From the NCBI RefSeq assembly GCF_009296025.1, contig NZ_CP045178.1, forward strand, positions 6,076,001-6,140,000: a DNA stretch of 64,000 bases, read 5' to 3'. This stretch comes from Streptomyces tsukubensis (GTDB taxonomy: Bacteria; Actinomycetota; Actinomycetes; Streptomycetales; Streptomycetaceae). Numbering within the stretch: position 1 is the first letter of the stretch; each line of letters starts with the position of its first letter. The position numbers and the translations under genes are program-made. Below, piece by piece: positions 1 through 8,447 of this stretch. The notes below the pieces were generated by a model. It did no database searches. It was not told where the DNA came from and saw only the letters and a list, made by a program, of their open reading frames with translations.

Positions 1-597
1 GTGGAGGGAAGGGCCAAGGACCAGATCAACCGGGGCGGTGAGAAGGTCGCCCCCGAGGAGGTCGAGAACATCGTCCTCGCCCACCCATCCGTGCACGACG
101 TCTCCGTGGTCGCCGCCGCCGACCCCTACCTGGGGGAGCGCACCCTCGCCTACGTGATCCTGCGCGAAGGGGCGGGGCCGCTGAAGCCCGTGGAGATCAA
201 ACGCTTCGTCCGCGAGCGCGGGATCGCCGCCTACAAGGTCCCCGACCTGGTCGAGTTCGTCGACGCGTTCCCCCGGACGGGCGTCGGCAAGGTCAGCAAG
301 AACGGGCTGCGGGACGCCGCGGCCGTCGAGGAACGGCAGGCCGCCGTCGCCGACGGGCAGCGGCCCGCAGCCGCCCTCGACGAGTCGCGGGCCGCCGTCA
401 GGAAGAGGCGCCCCGCAGCCGTCGCCGACGAACCGCAGGCCGTCGCCGTCGAAGGGCGGCCCGCGCCCGTTCCCGAGGGGCGCCCAGCAGCCGTGCCCGA
501 CGAGCCGCAGGCCGCCCCCGCCACCCCCGACGAGGCGCAAGCCACCCCCGCCGCCACCGACGAGCCGCACACCGCGGTCCCCGAAGCGCAGCACTGA
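1..597 (+). CDS. dhbE: 2,3-dihydroxybenzoate-AMP ligase, C-terminal part (cut by window edge)
   Basis: This is the C-terminal subdomain of an ANL-family aryl-AMP ligase that activates 2,3-dihydroxybenzoate and loads it on an aryl carrier protein. The fragment starts inside the hinge motif [13 protein letters not shown], typical of EntE/DhbE. The A10 lysine region is at about residues 95-101 (TGVGKVS). The core ends near residue 108. Residues 108-198 form an unusual Ala/Pro/Glu-rich tail with repeated DEPQA- and GRPA-like words that known EntE/DhbE proteins do not need. The real start lies outside the window. The gene is followed after 13 bp by the isochorismatase gene, so they form one operon. 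The assignment is firm from the motif and neighbours; the role of the tail is unknown. Confidence 0.9.
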   Translation: MEGRAKDQINRGGEKVAPEEVENIVLAHPSVHDVSVVAAADPYLGERTLAYVILREGAGPLKPVEIKRFVRERGIAAYKVPDLVEFVDAFPRTGVGKVSKNGLRDAAAVEERQAAVADGQRPAAALDESRAAVRKRRPAAVADEPQAVAVEGRPAPVPEGRPAAVPDEPQAAPATPDEAQATPAATDEPHTAVPEAQH

Positions 598-610
598 AAG
601 GCCCCACCCC

Positions 611-1243
611 ATGGCACTCCCCACCATCGCCCCCTATCCCCTCCCGGCCGAGGACGAACTGCCCGAGGGCCGCGTCGCGTGGACCGTCGACCCCGCCCGC
701 GCGGTGCTGCTCGTCCACGACCTCCAGAACCACTTCCTGAGGCCCTTCCCGGCCGGTCAGGAGCCGGTGACCGGCATGCTGGACAACGCGTCCCGCCTCA
801 TACGGGCGTACCGCGCGCTCGGCGTACCCGTCGTCCACTCCGCCCAGCGCGGCGGCCAGACCCCCGAGGAACGCGGACTCCAGCTCGACTTCTGGGGTCC
901 TGGCGCCCCCGACGACCCGCGGATGCTCACCGCCCCCGAGGCCGTCGCGCCCGAGCCGGGCGACACGGTCATCACCAAGTGGAAGTACAGCGCCTTCGCC
1001 CGCACCGAACTGGAGAGCCTCATCAGGGACGAGGGCCGCGACCAACTCGTCATCGTCGGCGTCTACGCCCACATCGGGGTGCTGATGAGCGCGGCGGACG
1101 CCTGGTCCAGGGACATCAAGGCGTTCGTCGTCGCCGACGCCGTCGCCGACTTCTCCCGCGAGGACCACGACATGGCCCTGCGCTACGCCGCCGGCCGCTG
1201 CGCCGTCGTCACCACCACCGACGCGCTCCTCAAGGAGGTCTGA
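611..1243 (+). CDS. dhbB: Isochorismatase (2,3-dihydro-2,3-dihydroxybenzoate synthase)
   Basis: A 210-residue isochorismatase that hydrolyses isochorismate to pyruvate and 2,3-dihydro-2,3-dihydroxybenzoate, the second step of the catechol pathway. The sequence resembles the N-terminal half of EntB. Asp37 is in LLVHDLQNHF and the catalytic Lys is in ITKWKYSAF (123-127). Where cysteine hydrolases carry the nucleophile it has Gly156 in GVYAHIG, as EntB does. It lacks the fused carrier domain of EntB/DhbB; the carrier is encoded separately just 6 bp downstream. ATG start, in operon with the ligase gene. Confidence 0.93.
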   Translation: MALPTIAPYPLPAEDELPEGRVAWTVDPARAVLLVHDLQNHFLRPFPAGQEPVTGMLDNASRLIRAYRALGVPVVHSAQRGGQTPEERGLQLDFWGPGAPDDPRMLTAPEAVAPEPGDTVITKWKYSAFARTELESLIRDEGRDQLVIVGVYAHIGVLMSAADAWSRDIKAFVVADAVADFSREDHDMALRYAAGRCAVVTTTDALLKEV

Positions 1244-1249
1244 GCCACC

Positions 1250-1480
1250 ATGGCACTCACCCTGGAGCAGATCCGCGCGGACGTCGCCGACTCCCTCGGC
1301 GAGGCCCCCGCGGACATCCCCGTGGACGAGAACCTCCTGGACTACGGCCTCGACTCCGTACGGATCATGACGCTCATCGAAGGCTGGCGCACCGCCCACG
1401 GCGTAGAGGCGGGCTTCGTGGACCTCGCGGAGCAGCCCTCCATCGAAGCCTGGGCCCCGCTTCTGGGGGTGGCCCCGTGA
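1250..1480 (+). CDS. Stand-alone aryl carrier protein
   Basis: A 76-residue acyl-carrier-fold protein. The phosphopantetheine attachment motif LDYGLDSVR has its serine at residue 36. It probably carries the 2,3-dihydroxybenzoyl group made by the upstream ligase and presents it to the condensation domain of the next gene. In Escherichia coli and Bacillus this domain is fused to the isochorismatase; here it is free, an arrangement I recall from Streptomyces catechol clusters (griseobactin type). Its TGA overlaps the GTG start of the synthetase (GTGA), so translation is coupled. Confidence 0.9.
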   Translation: MALTLEQIRADVADSLGEAPADIPVDENLLDYGLDSVRIMTLIEGWRTAHGVEAGFVDLAEQPSIEAWAPLLGVAP

Positions 1481-4400
1481 CGGCGGGACTCACCGACAGC
1501 GCCCCCCGCCCCGAGACGGGAGCGCACGGCCCGCTGCCACTGACGGCCGCGCAGTCGGGCATGTGGTACGCCCAGGCACTCGACCCGGGGAGCCCCGCGC
1601 AGAACACCGCGGAGTGGCTGGAGATCGACGGGCCCCTCGACCCCGGGGCGTTCGCGCGTGCGTTGCGGATCGTCACGGCGGAGGCGGAAGCCCTGCGGGT
1701 ACGCGTCGAGGACACCCCCGACGGCCCCCACCAGTACATACTCGACGCCGGAGAACCGCCCCTGACCGTCCTCGACCTGCGCGGTCCGGACGCGGAGGCG
1801 GAGGCCCACCGGTGGATGCGCGCCGACCTGGCAGAACCCCGCGACCCGGCCCTGGAGCCGTTGGTGCGGCACGGGCTGTTCAGGGTCGGCGACGAGCGGT
1901 GGCTCTGGTACCAGTGCGTCCACCACCTCGTCATCGACGGATTCGGCTACTCCCTCCTCGTCCGCCGCACCGCCGAGGTGTACACCGCGCTGGCCCGCGG
2001 CGAGGAACCGTCGCCCCGCACCTTCGGCACCCTCGCCGACCTCGTGGAACAGGACCGCGCCTACCGGTCGTCCGAGGAGTTCGCCGCCGACCGCGCACAC
2101 TGGTCGACCGCCTTCGCCGACCGGCCGCGGGCACCCAGGCTCGCGGGCGGCGGGGCCCTGCCCTCCCGTACGTTCCGCCGCCGCACCGCCCACCTGCCCG
2201 CGGGTACCACCGAGCGGCTGCGTGAACTCGCCACCCGCACCCGCGCCACCTGGCCCGACATCCTCGTCGCCGCCCAGGCCCTCTACACCGCCCGTGCGAC
2301 AGCCACCTCCGACGTCGTACTCGGGCTGCCCATGATGAGCCGGGTGGGCTCCGTCGCGCTGCGCGTCCCCGGCATGGTGATGAACGTCCTGCCGCTGCGG
2401 CTCTCCGTGGAGCCCGAGGCGACCCTCGCCGAACTGGTCGGGCAGGTCGTCCTCGCCATCCGCGAGGCCCGCCGCCACCAGCGCTACCGCTACGAGGACA
2501 TCCGCCGTGACCTCGGCCTGCTGGGCGAGGGCCGCGCACTGGTCGGCCCGCTCGTCAACGTCATGCCCTTCGACTACGGCGCCGAGTTCGCGGGGTCACC
2601 CGCCCGCGCCCACAACCTGTCGGCGGGACCCGTCGACGACCTGACCGTCAACATCTACGACCGCGCCGACGGCCGGGGACTGCGCGTCGACCACGACGGC
2701 AACCCCGCCCTGTACGAGGAGTCGGAACTCGCCGCGCACCAGGACAGGTTCCTGCACCTGCTCGGCCTCATCACCGAAGGCGACCCGGACGCGCCCCTCT
2801 CCACGTACGGCATCGCCACACCCGCGGAACGCGCGCTGGTCGTCGAGGAGTTCAACCGTACGGAGCGGGAACTCCCGCCGACCACCCTCATCGGGCCCAT
2901 CGAGGCGCGCGCCGTCGCCACCCCCGACGCCCCCGCGCTCGTGTACGCGGGGGACCGGCTCACCTACGCGCAGCTGAACGCCCGCGCCAACCGCCTGGCC
3001 AGACACCTGGGGACCCTCGGCGCCCGCCCCGGCGCGCTGGTCGCCGTCTCCGTACCCCGCTCGACGGAACTGGTCGTCACGCTCCTCGCCGTCCTCAAGT
3101 CGGGCGCCGCCTACCTCCCGCTCGACCCCGACTATCCGGCCCAGCGCCTCACGTACATGCTGGAGGACGCCGGGCCGGTCTGCGCCGTGACGGACCGCGC
3201 GGGGAGGCTGCCGGACACCACCACGACGCCCCTGGTCGTCCTCGACGGGCTCGACCTGTCCCGCTGTCCGGCCGCCACCCCGGCACGGGCCCTCACCCCC
3301 GCCCACCCCGCCTACGTCATCTACACCTCGGGTTCGACGGGCCGCCCCAAGGGCGTGGTCGTCTCGCACGGCGCGATCGACAACCGGCTGCGGTGGATGC
3401 AGGACACCTACCGGCTGACAGCCGATGACCGGGTACTGCAGAAGACACCCTCGTCGTTCGACGTGTCCGTCTGGGAGTTCTTCTGGCCGCTGCGCGAAGG
3501 GGCCGCCCTGGTCGTCGCCGAGCCCGGCGCCCACAAGGACCCCGACCAGCTGGCCGAGGTCATCCGTGAACAGTCCGTCACCACCTGCCACTTCGTGCCC
3601 TCGATGCTCCAGGTGTTCCTCAGCGCCGCCGACACGGCCGCGTGCCAGGGGCTGCGCCGGGTCTTCTGCAGCGGCGAGGCCCTGCCCCGCGAGACGGCGA
3701 ACGCCTTCGCCAAGGCCCTCCCGGGCACCGCGCTGCACAACCTCTACGGCCCGACCGAAGCCGCGGTCGACGTCACCCACCACACCTGCGCGCCCCACGA
3801 CAGCGGCCCCGTCCCCATCGGACGGCCCGTGTGGAACACCCGCCTCTACGTGCTCGACGCGGCCCTCCAGCCCTGCCCGCCGGGTGTGCCGGGCGAGCTG
3901 TACCTCGCGGGCAGGCAGCTCGCCGACGGCTACCTCGGCAGGCCCGAGCTGACCGCGGACCGCTTCGTCAACGACCCCTTCGTCAAGGCCCCCTTCGGGC
4001 CCGCGGACACCCGCATGTACCGTACGGGCGACCTCGCCCGATGGACATCGGCCGGTGAGGTCGAGTACCTGGGCCGCACCGACCACCAGGTCAAACTGCG
4101 GGGCCAGCGCATCGAACTGGGCGAGATCGAAGCCGCGTTGACCGCCCTGGGCGGCGTCGAGGGCGCCTGCGCGATGGTGCGCGTGGACCACGACGGCGAG
4201 CAGCGGCTCGTCGGATACGTGTCGGGCGAGGCGGACGGCGCCGGCCTCCGCGCGGAACTGGCGAGGACCCTGCCCGACCACATGGTCCCCACGGCCGTCG
4301 TCGTCCTCGACGCCTTCCCGCTGACCCCCAACGGCAAGCTGGACCGGGGCGCCCTCCCCGCACCCGTCTTCGCGGCGGCGGGGAAGGCGGCCAGGCGCCC

Positions 4401-5439
4401 CTCGGGGTTCCGTGAGGAGACGCTGACGAGGCTCTTCGCCGACATACTGGGCCTCACGGAACCCGACCCCGACGGGGCCTTCTTCGACCTGGGCGGCACC
4501 TCGCTGCTGGCCCTGCGGCTGGTCGCACGTGTCCGGGAGGAGTTCGGCACCGCACTGACCATCGGCTCCCTCTTCGAGGCGCCCACCCCGGCGGCGCTCG
4601 CCGCGCGACTCGGCGCCGAGAGACCCGCTTCCGGGGACGCCCTCGACGTACTGCTGCCGCTGCGCGCGGGCGAAGGCACCCCGCTGTTCACGTTCCACCC
4701 GGCGGGCGGCATCTCCTGGTGCTACGCGGGCCTCTCCTCGCGCCTGGGCCCGGGGCAGCCCGTGTACGGCGTTCAGGTCCGTGGCCTCGTCGGTGAGGCG
4801 CCACTCCCGAACGACCTGTGGGAACAGGCCGCCGACTACGTCCGGCAACTGCGCTCGGTACGCGAACACGGCCCCTACCGGCTGCTCGGCTGGTCGGTGG
4901 GCGGGGTACTCGCGCACACCGTCGCCGTCCTGCTCCAGGAGGCCGGGGAGGAGGTCGAACTGCTCGCGCTGCTCGACGCGTTCCCCTCGGAACAGTGGCG
5001 TGAGCGGCCCGCGCCCGAGGAGGGCGACGCGCTCACCGCGGTCCTGCGGATGGCGGGGTTCGAGCGCACCCACGAGGAGAACCGCGAGGACGTGCTCGAC
5101 ACCCTGCGCGCGGGCGGCAGCCCACTGGCGGGGCTCACCGACCACACCCTGTCCAGGATCGTCGACATCGTGCCGAACCACGCGCGCATGATGCGCGAAC
5201 ACCGGCACAGAACCTACCGGGGCGACATCCTGTTCTTCACGGCGGCGGCCCCGCGCGCCGAGGAGTGGCTGACACGGGAGGCGTGGCGCCCGCATGTGAC
5301 GGGCGAGATCGTCAACCACGATCTCGACTGCACCCACCCCCAGTTGATGCGCGAGGGGGAACTGGACGTGATCGGCGCGGTCCTCGCGGCGCGGCTGAAG
5401 GAGCTGGGGGAGGGGGAGCCGGGGAGCCCGAACACGTGA
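1477..5439 (+). CDS. EntF-like nonribosomal peptide synthetase (C-A-T-TE), serine-specific
   Basis: A 1,320-residue single-module synthetase, close to EntF in length and layout. The condensation domain has HHLVIDG at about 149-155. In the adenylation domain the core motif YTSGSTGRPKG is near 616. The pocket reads D-V-W (FDVSVW, about 662), H (CHFVPSML), F and S (VFCSG), L, V and D (LYGPTEAAVD), that is DVWHFSLVD plus K, the known serine code. The carrier domain GGTSL has its serine near 1009. The thioesterase GWSVGG has its serine near 1140, with a late histidine in DCTHPQ. Known EntF joins dihydroxybenzoate and serine three times and releases the cyclic trilactone; I infer the same here. The GTG start overlaps the carrier gene stop. 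No MbtH-like partner gene is in the window. Confidence 0.92.
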   Translation: MTAGLTDSAPRPETGAHGPLPLTAAQSGMWYAQALDPGSPAQNTAEWLEIDGPLDPGAFARALRIVTAEAEALRVRVEDTPDGPHQYILDAGEPPLTVLDLRGPDAEAEAHRWMRADLAEPRDPALEPLVRHGLFRVGDERWLWYQCVHHLVIDGFGYSLLVRRTAEVYTALARGEEPSPRTFGTLADLVEQDRAYRSSEEFAADRAHWSTAFADRPRAPRLAGGGALPSRTFRRRTAHLPAGTTERLRELATRTRATWPDILVAAQALYTARATATSDVVLGLPMMSRVGSVALRVPGMVMNVLPLRLSVEPEATLAELVGQVVLAIREARRHQRYRYEDIRRDLGLLGEGRALVGPLVNVMPFDYGAEFAGSPARAHNLSAGPVDDLTVNIYDRADGRGLRVDHDGNPALYEESELAAHQDRFLHLLGLITEGDPDAPLSTYGIATPAERALVVEEFNRTERELPPTTLIGPIEARAVATPDAPALVYAGDRLTYAQLNARANRLARHLGTLGARPGALVAVSVPRSTELVVTLLAVLKSGAAYLPLDPDYPAQRLTYMLEDAGPVCAVTDRAGRLPDTTTTPLVVLDGLDLSRCPAATPARALTPAHPAYVIYTSGSTGRPKGVVVSHGAIDNRLRWMQDTYRLTADDRVLQKTPSSFDVSVWEFFWPLREGAALVVAEPGAHKDPDQLAEVIREQSVTTCHFVPSMLQVFLSAADTAACQGLRRVFCSGEALPRETANAFAKALPGTALHNLYGPTEAAVDVTHHTCAPHDSGPVPIGRPVWNTRLYVLDAALQPCPPGVPGELYLAGRQLADGYLGRPELTADRFVNDPFVKAPFGPADTRMYRTGDLARWTSAGEVEYLGRTDHQVKLRGQRIELGEIEAALTALGGVEGACAMVRVDHDGEQRLVGYVSGEADGAGLRAELARTLPDHMVPTAVVVLDAFPLTPNGKLDRGALPAPVFAAAGKAARRPSGFREETLTRLFADILGLTEPDPDGAFFDLGGTSLLALRLVARVREEFGTALTIGSLFEAPTPAALAARLGAERPASGDALDVLLPLRAGEGTPLFTFHPAGGISWCYAGLSSRLGPGQPVYGVQVRGLVGEAPLPNDLWEQAADYVRQLRSVREHGPYRLLGWSVGGVLAHTVAVLLQEAGEEVELLALLDAFPSEQWRERPAPEEGDALTAVLRMAGFERTHEENREDVLDTLRAGGSPLAGLTDHTLSRIVDIVPNHARMMREHRHRTYRGDILFFTAAAPRAEEWLTREAWRPHVTGEIVNHDLDCTHPQLMREGELDVIGAVLAARLKELGEGEPGSPNT

Positions 5440-5445
5440 CGGTGG

Positions 5446-5492
5446 TGCCCGCCCTCCTCGGGCCTCGCCACGGGGTCACGAGGGGGCGGGCA
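5446..5492. terminator. Hairpin between convergent synthetase and esterase genes
   Basis: Arms TGCCCGCCC (5446-5454) and GGGCGGGCA (5484-5492) pair, extended by TCCTCG/CGAG. It sits 7 bp after the synthetase stop and 25 bp from the stop of the opposing esterase gene, so it may end transcription from both sides. Confidence 0.6.
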
Positions 5493-5517
5493 GGCGGCGT
5501 CGGAGCCGCCGTGGGGT

Positions 5518-6810
5518 TCAGCGGTGGGACAGCAGCTCCACGAGGCCGTCGGCCAGCTCCGTACGCCAGCACAGGTAGTCGTGGCCGCCATTGAACTCCC
5601 GGTACACGGCGTCGTCGTAACCGGCTGCGGCGAGCGTGTCGCGCAGCCGTCCCGCCGCTGGCAGCGCCACCCACTCCTGCTCACCGAAGGAGAGCCAGAA
5701 GCGGACGGGCAGCCGCGGCGAGTCGGCGAGGGCGCGGGTCAGCCACTCGGCGTCGGGACCGTCCGGCCACCAGAAGGAGCCGGACTGGGCGAGGACGTTG
5801 CCGAACCTGCCGGGCGCCGCGTAGGCCGCGTAGGCCGCCGTGAGCCCGCCGAGGCTCTGCCCCGCTATGACGGTCCGGGCGGGATCGACGGTGATCGGCA
5901 GCACCCCCTCGGCCCACGGCAGCAGTTCGCGGGTGAGGAAGCCGACGTACTCGGGGCGGCATGTCAGCTCGGCCCAGCGCGTGGAGGCGTCCACCGACTC
6001 CGGCAGAACGGCGGCGAGCCGGGGGAGACGGCCGTCGGCCATGAGGTTGTCGAGGAGATCCGCGACACCGAGCCCCGGCTGCCAGTGCTCGCCGTCCAGG
6101 AGTACGAGGAGGGGGAGTTCCTCCGCCTCCGGCCCCGCCCCCGCGGCTGTGCCGGTCTCCGCCTCCGGGTCGGCCGGTGGCCGGTAGAGCCATACGCGGC
6201 GGTCCGCGCCGAGGTGGTCGCTGGGCACGCGGTGCTCGCTCACCGTGCCGTGCGGTATGTCGTCGCGCGGCTCCCAGTCGGCCGCGCTCGGGGCCGCGGG
6301 AAGCCTGGTGTACGGGATCGGCGTACCGCCCCAACGGCGTGGCAGGGTGCGGGGGTTGAACGGGTCGGACTGTCGACGGCCGCGCAGCCACCGCCAGTAG
6401 TCGGGGTCGCCGGACTCGGGGCCGCTCCCGTCGTCGACGCACAGGTCGTAGGTGCCGCGCCAGTCGTCGCGCAGGCGGACCGTCCAGTGCCATACGTCGG
6501 TGCCCGGGAGGTGTTCCATGAGGCCGGCCTCGGGGGAGCGCGGGTCGGCGAGCTTGTTCGGCATGACCTGGACGGCGCGGGTCCCCGGAGCGCCCCGCCA
6601 CAGATAGGTGACGGCCGCGTGGTCCGCTTCGCCGTCGGGGTCGGGCGTGACAAGGGGGTTGCCGTGCTCGCGTACCCCGGCCCAGAACTCCTCCGTGCCC
6701 GCGGGTCCCGGCAGTGCCTGGTCCGGTGTCCTGACGCGGGGCAGTGGGTACGGCCTGGCCAGCCTCGGCGGGTGCTGCGGGGCGCCCTCGGGCGGTGCGG
6801 ACGGTGACAT
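5518..6810 (-). CDS. fes: Enterochelin esterase-like protein (Fes family)
   Basis: A 430-residue cytoplasmic alpha/beta hydrolase. An N-terminal Fes-type domain has the segment DYWRWL-x-DPFNPR typical of enterochelin esterases. The catalytic domain has the nucleophile in GQSLGG (serine near 319) and a late histidine in GGHDYLCWR. The family cuts the ester bonds of ferric enterobactin to release iron. Its place convergent to a serine-specific EntF-like synthetase supports a serine trilactone product. I chose the ATG at 6810 rather than the GTG at 6894, because the extra 28 residues are low-complexity and an iron box lies just upstream of 6810. Confidence 0.9.
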   Translation of the reverse strand: MSPSAPPEGAPQHPPRLARPYPLPRVRTPDQALPGPAGTEEFWAGVREHGNPLVTPDPDGEADHAAVTYLWRGAPGTRAVQVMPNKLADPRSPEAGLMEHLPGTDVWHWTVRLRDDWRGTYDLCVDDGSGPESGDPDYWRWLRGRRQSDPFNPRTLPRRWGGTPIPYTRLPAAPSAADWEPRDDIPHGTVSEHRVPSDHLGADRRVWLYRPPADPEAETGTAAGAGPEAEELPLLVLLDGEHWQPGLGVADLLDNLMADGRLPRLAAVLPESVDASTRWAELTCRPEYVGFLTRELLPWAEGVLPITVDPARTVIAGQSLGGLTAAYAAYAAPGRFGNVLAQSGSFWWPDGPDAEWLTRALADSPRLPVRFWLSFGEQEWVALPAAGRLRDTLAAAGYDDAVYREFNGGHDYLCWRTELADGLVELLSHR

Positions 6811-6845
6811 ACGGGCTGGTCTCCGGGGTGCTGGGCGACAACAAC

Positions 6846-6864
6846 TTAGGGCGACCTTACCTGC
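6846..6864 (-). promoter_or_regulatory. Candidate iron box upstream of fes
   Basis: Reverse-strand GCAGGTAAGGTCGCCCTAA matches about 13 of 19 positions of the DmdR/IdeR consensus TTAGGTTAGGCTAACCTAA. It lies 36 bp before the esterase start, the expected place for an iron-dependent repressor. Confidence 0.55.
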
Positions 6865-6974
6865 GCGTCGCGGTGGGCGCCGCTGCGGCGGCAATGGGGG
6901 TGGTCACGGCGGTGGTTGTGGGGGTGGCCGCGTCGGTGGTTGTGGCGTGGACCACATGCCCCCCAGCGTAAAAG

Positions 6975-6993
6975 TTAGGCAAGCCTAAGCTAA
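6975..6993 (+). promoter_or_regulatory. Iron box (DmdR/IdeR type)
   Basis: TTAGGCAAGCCTAAGCTAA matches 15 of 19 positions of the actinobacterial iron-box consensus. It lies 57 bp upstream of the beta-propeller gene in an AT-richer patch, so that gene is probably repressed by iron. Confidence 0.75.
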
Positions 6994-7050
6994 GTTAAAT
7001 CTTGTCCCTCTGCTCAAGAGGCGCCTCTTTCCAAGGAGAATGACGCAGAA

Positions 7051-8118
7051 ATGACCTCCATCGCTCGCCGTGTCCGCCGCACCGCCGCCATCGCCGTAGC
7101 CCTCGCCGCGGGGAGCGGCCTCGCCCTCACCGGCACCGCTGCCGCCGGGGCCGGCCACCCGTCCGGGTCCGCCAAAGCGTCGGCCACCGGCTCCGCTCCG
7201 ATCAACACGGGCCTCTACCAGTCCGCGTACTCGGAGCGGAACCACGCGCTGTGGGTCACCTCCTCCGTGGGCAGGCCGCCCGTCACCCGGTCGGCGCTGA
7301 CGAAGGTCGACGCCCGCACTCTCACGGTGGAGGAGACGTACACCCCGCCCGTCACCGATGAGGCGACCGGCGCGGTCGAGGCCGTCTACGGGGTCGACGT
7401 GGACGACAGGCACAACACCGTGTGGACGACCAACACCCGTGACAACACCGTCTCCGTCTACAGCCAGCGCACCGGCAAGCACCTCGCCACGCTCCCCGAC
7501 GTGAACCACGCCCGGGAGATCAAGGTGGACGAGCGCCACAACCTGGCGTGGACGAGCAGCTTCGGCGACGGCGGCATCGTCGCCTTCGACACCCGTACGT
7601 ACAAGGAGAAGAAGCGCTTCACGGTCGAGGGAGCGACCCCGGCGGGCATCGCGGTCAACGAGCGGACGGGCACCGCCTACGCCACCGACATCGCCGGTGA
7701 CCAGATCATCGAGGTCACCGCGGGTTCCAAGAGCCCGCGCCTCATCCCGGCGGGGGACGGCCCGATCTCGGTCTCGCTCTCCAAGGACGGCCGCACCGCG
7801 TACACCGCGGACCAGGAGGGCGGCAGCCTCTCCGTCGTGGACCTGAGGAAGGGCGCCGTGCGCGAGACCGTACCCACGGGCGAGGGCGCGCTGTCCGTCG
7901 CCACCGACCCGCGCTCGGGCAACGCGCTCGTGGTCAACCGCACTCCCGGCACCGTCTCCGTCGTCGACACCAGGAAGGGCGCCGTCGTGAAGACCCTGGA
8001 GACGGGCGCCAACCCGAACCACATCCAGGTGGCCGGCGGCTCCGCCTGGGTGGTCGACAAGTCGGGCTCCGGCGCCGAAGGCCAGGACCTCCTGCACCGC
8101 TTCGGCCTCGGCCGCTGA
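7051..8118 (+). CDS. Secreted YncE-like beta-propeller protein
   Basis: A 355-residue exported protein. The first about 32 residues are a signal peptide (twin-Arg-containing N-region, Ala-rich core, cut near TAAAGA). The rest is a run of about 40-residue YVTN/NHL-type repeats with words such as AYTADQEGGSLSVVDL and NALVVNRTPGTVSVVD, which build a seven-bladed propeller. YncE-family proteins lie outside the membrane and their function is poorly known; E. coli yncE is iron-responsive. A strong iron box stands upstream and the gene diverges from fes, so a role in iron or siderophore handling is a reasonable inference. The Shine-Dalgarno AAGGAG is at 7033-7038, with ATG at 7051. Confidence 0.85.
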   Translation: MTSIARRVRRTAAIAVALAAGSGLALTGTAAAGAGHPSGSAKASATGSAPINTGLYQSAYSERNHALWVTSSVGRPPVTRSALTKVDARTLTVEETYTPPVTDEATGAVEAVYGVDVDDRHNTVWTTNTRDNTVSVYSQRTGKHLATLPDVNHAREIKVDERHNLAWTSSFGDGGIVAFDTRTYKEKKRFTVEGATPAGIAVNERTGTAYATDIAGDQIIEVTAGSKSPRLIPAGDGPISVSLSKDGRTAYTADQEGGSLSVVDLRKGAVRETVPTGEGALSVATDPRSGNALVVNRTPGTVSVVDTRKGAVVKTLETGANPNHIQVAGGSAWVVDKSGSGAEGQDLLHRFGLGR

Positions 8119-8181
8119 CCCTCACCCTCCCCTCGCCGGTCGGTAGATGTCCCGCCCGACCGTCACCCCGTCCCCACCTCG

Positions 8182-8221
8182 GCCGCCCGGCCCGCCGCTC
8201 CTGAGCGGCGGACCGGGCGGC
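8182..8221 (+). terminator. Strong hairpin after the propeller gene
   Basis: Near-perfect stem GCCGCCCGG-CCGCCGCT with loop CCTG and the matching right arm ending CCGGGCGGC, 63 bp after the propeller stop. There is no T-run, as is usual in Streptomyces. Confidence 0.7.
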
Positions 8222-8447
8222 TGTGTCCGCTCCTCAGGGCCGACGGTCGCCGTCGACCGACAGGGTGGTGGCGCCCGGTGACGTGGACGCTGCCGCTGTG
8301 GGCGCTGCGCGGATGCCCTCGGACAAATTCAGATTCGTTCGAAGAGACCGTGAACTTTTCCGCTGTACCGGCCATCGAACCTTCTGTAAGCACCTACCGG
8401 CCCCGCACCGAGTACCGAGCGGGCCCGCAGCGACAGGAGCAGGAACC

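Noticed and set aside
679..1476. Upstream extension of the synthetase open frame by 266 codons
   Set aside because: It runs through the isochorismatase and carrier genes in another frame, is Arg/Pro-rich and lacks any domain; the real start is GTG 1477 with a GTGA overlap.
2596..5337. 913-codon minus-strand open frame opposite the synthetase
   Set aside because: A typical antisense shadow in GC-rich DNA: Gly/Arg/Val-rich, no domain, fully opposite a convincing enzyme.
7051..8118. Propeller protein as a PQQ-dependent dehydrogenase
   Set aside because: Repeats are of YVTN/YncE type and none of the PQQ-enzyme tryptophan-docking motifs is seen.
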